The notes under the pieces are model-generated. The model saw only the letters and a list, made by a program, of their open reading frames with translations. It ran no database searches and was not told the origin of the DNA. A program made the translations under genes and the position numbers. Of a stretch of DNA of 64,000 bases, positions 63,849-64,000 are shown in pieces (the stretch's first letter is position 1; the number at the start of each line of letters is the position of its first letter). This stretch comes from Agmasoma carcini (nom. nud.). Its lineage: Eukaryota > Microsporidia > Thelohaniidae. The stretch covers positions 1 through 64,000 of the forward strand of contig JAOXFI010000010.1 of the NCBI GenBank assembly GCA_029232285.1, given 5' to 3'.

Positions 63849-64000
63849 ATGGCCAGGAATGTAATTTATCTCTATCAAGTGTTTTTTATTTAAAAATACA
63901 AGGTTGATAACTAACTAACATCATATTTAAGATACATAAATACCAGAAATATAGAATCATGTTATAAAAATTGTTTTTTTGTCTCTAGTTATAATATTAA
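63849..64000 (+). pseudogene. IS630-like transposase N-terminus, cut by the window edge
   Basis: ATGGCCAGGAATGTAATTTA matches the start of the 51019 copy (TTGGCCAGGAAAGTAATTTC). Both continue through AAAAATACAAGG and GAATCATGTTATAAAAA-like stretches. Internal deletions and stops mark it as a relic. It shows that the ancestral start was ATG. Confidence 0.75.

Overview
The window is very A+T-rich (about four fifths by eye). It looks like a gene-poor, transposon-packed piece of a small eukaryotic genome, most likely a microsporidium. The grounds are short intronless genes that start a few bases after a TATA-like box, multicopy lineage-specific secreted or tail-anchored proteins, and many decayed Merlin and Tc1/mariner elements. 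No housekeeping gene, rRNA or tRNA was recognised, so the species assignment is an inference.

Genes. About fifteen protein genes are credible and none has a recognisable function. They fall into groups. (1) Nine diverged paralogues, all on the + strand (5692, 9592, 13964, 16559, 21014, 27832, 30882, 36863, 37785), share a ~90-100 residue core. Six of them end in a single C-terminal membrane helix. (2) Small helical proteins with a hydrophobic N-terminus lie on the - strand (29289, 35224, 43163, and probably 58673). (3) A pair of helical proteins occupies 44518 (+) and 49546 (-). Members of groups 1, 2 and 3 share a compact promoter: TGTCA or its reverse complement TGACA about 41-46 bases before the ATG, usually followed by a TATAAA-like box. 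Groups 1 and 3 also share a short N-terminal leader.

Mobile DNA fills most of the rest. Two IR/DR-type Tc1/mariner families are present: one at 12076-13512 with a broken copy at 78-618, the other at 32532-33819 and 56387-57828. There is another Tc1 relic at 22430-23075, a fairly complete Merlin element at 47562-48717 plus a dozen Merlin fragments, and several IS630-like DDE elements (38880-39620, 50772-52253, 59345-61812, 63849-end). A Ty3/gypsy-like gag-protease relic lies at 54100-55000, a foldback MITE at 2109-2603, and several unclassified dispersed repeats (called A, B and C here). Every transposase seen is broken by stops or frameshifts.

Layout: 1-5.6 kb is nested transposon debris; 5.7-31.4 kb holds group 1 genes spaced every few kb among repeats; 29-50 kb interleaves groups 1, 2 and 3; 50-64 kb is almost all transposons, with one small gene at 58.7 kb. 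The picture is of a fast-evolving accessory (perhaps subtelomeric) multigene locus that is being expanded and broken up by transposons.
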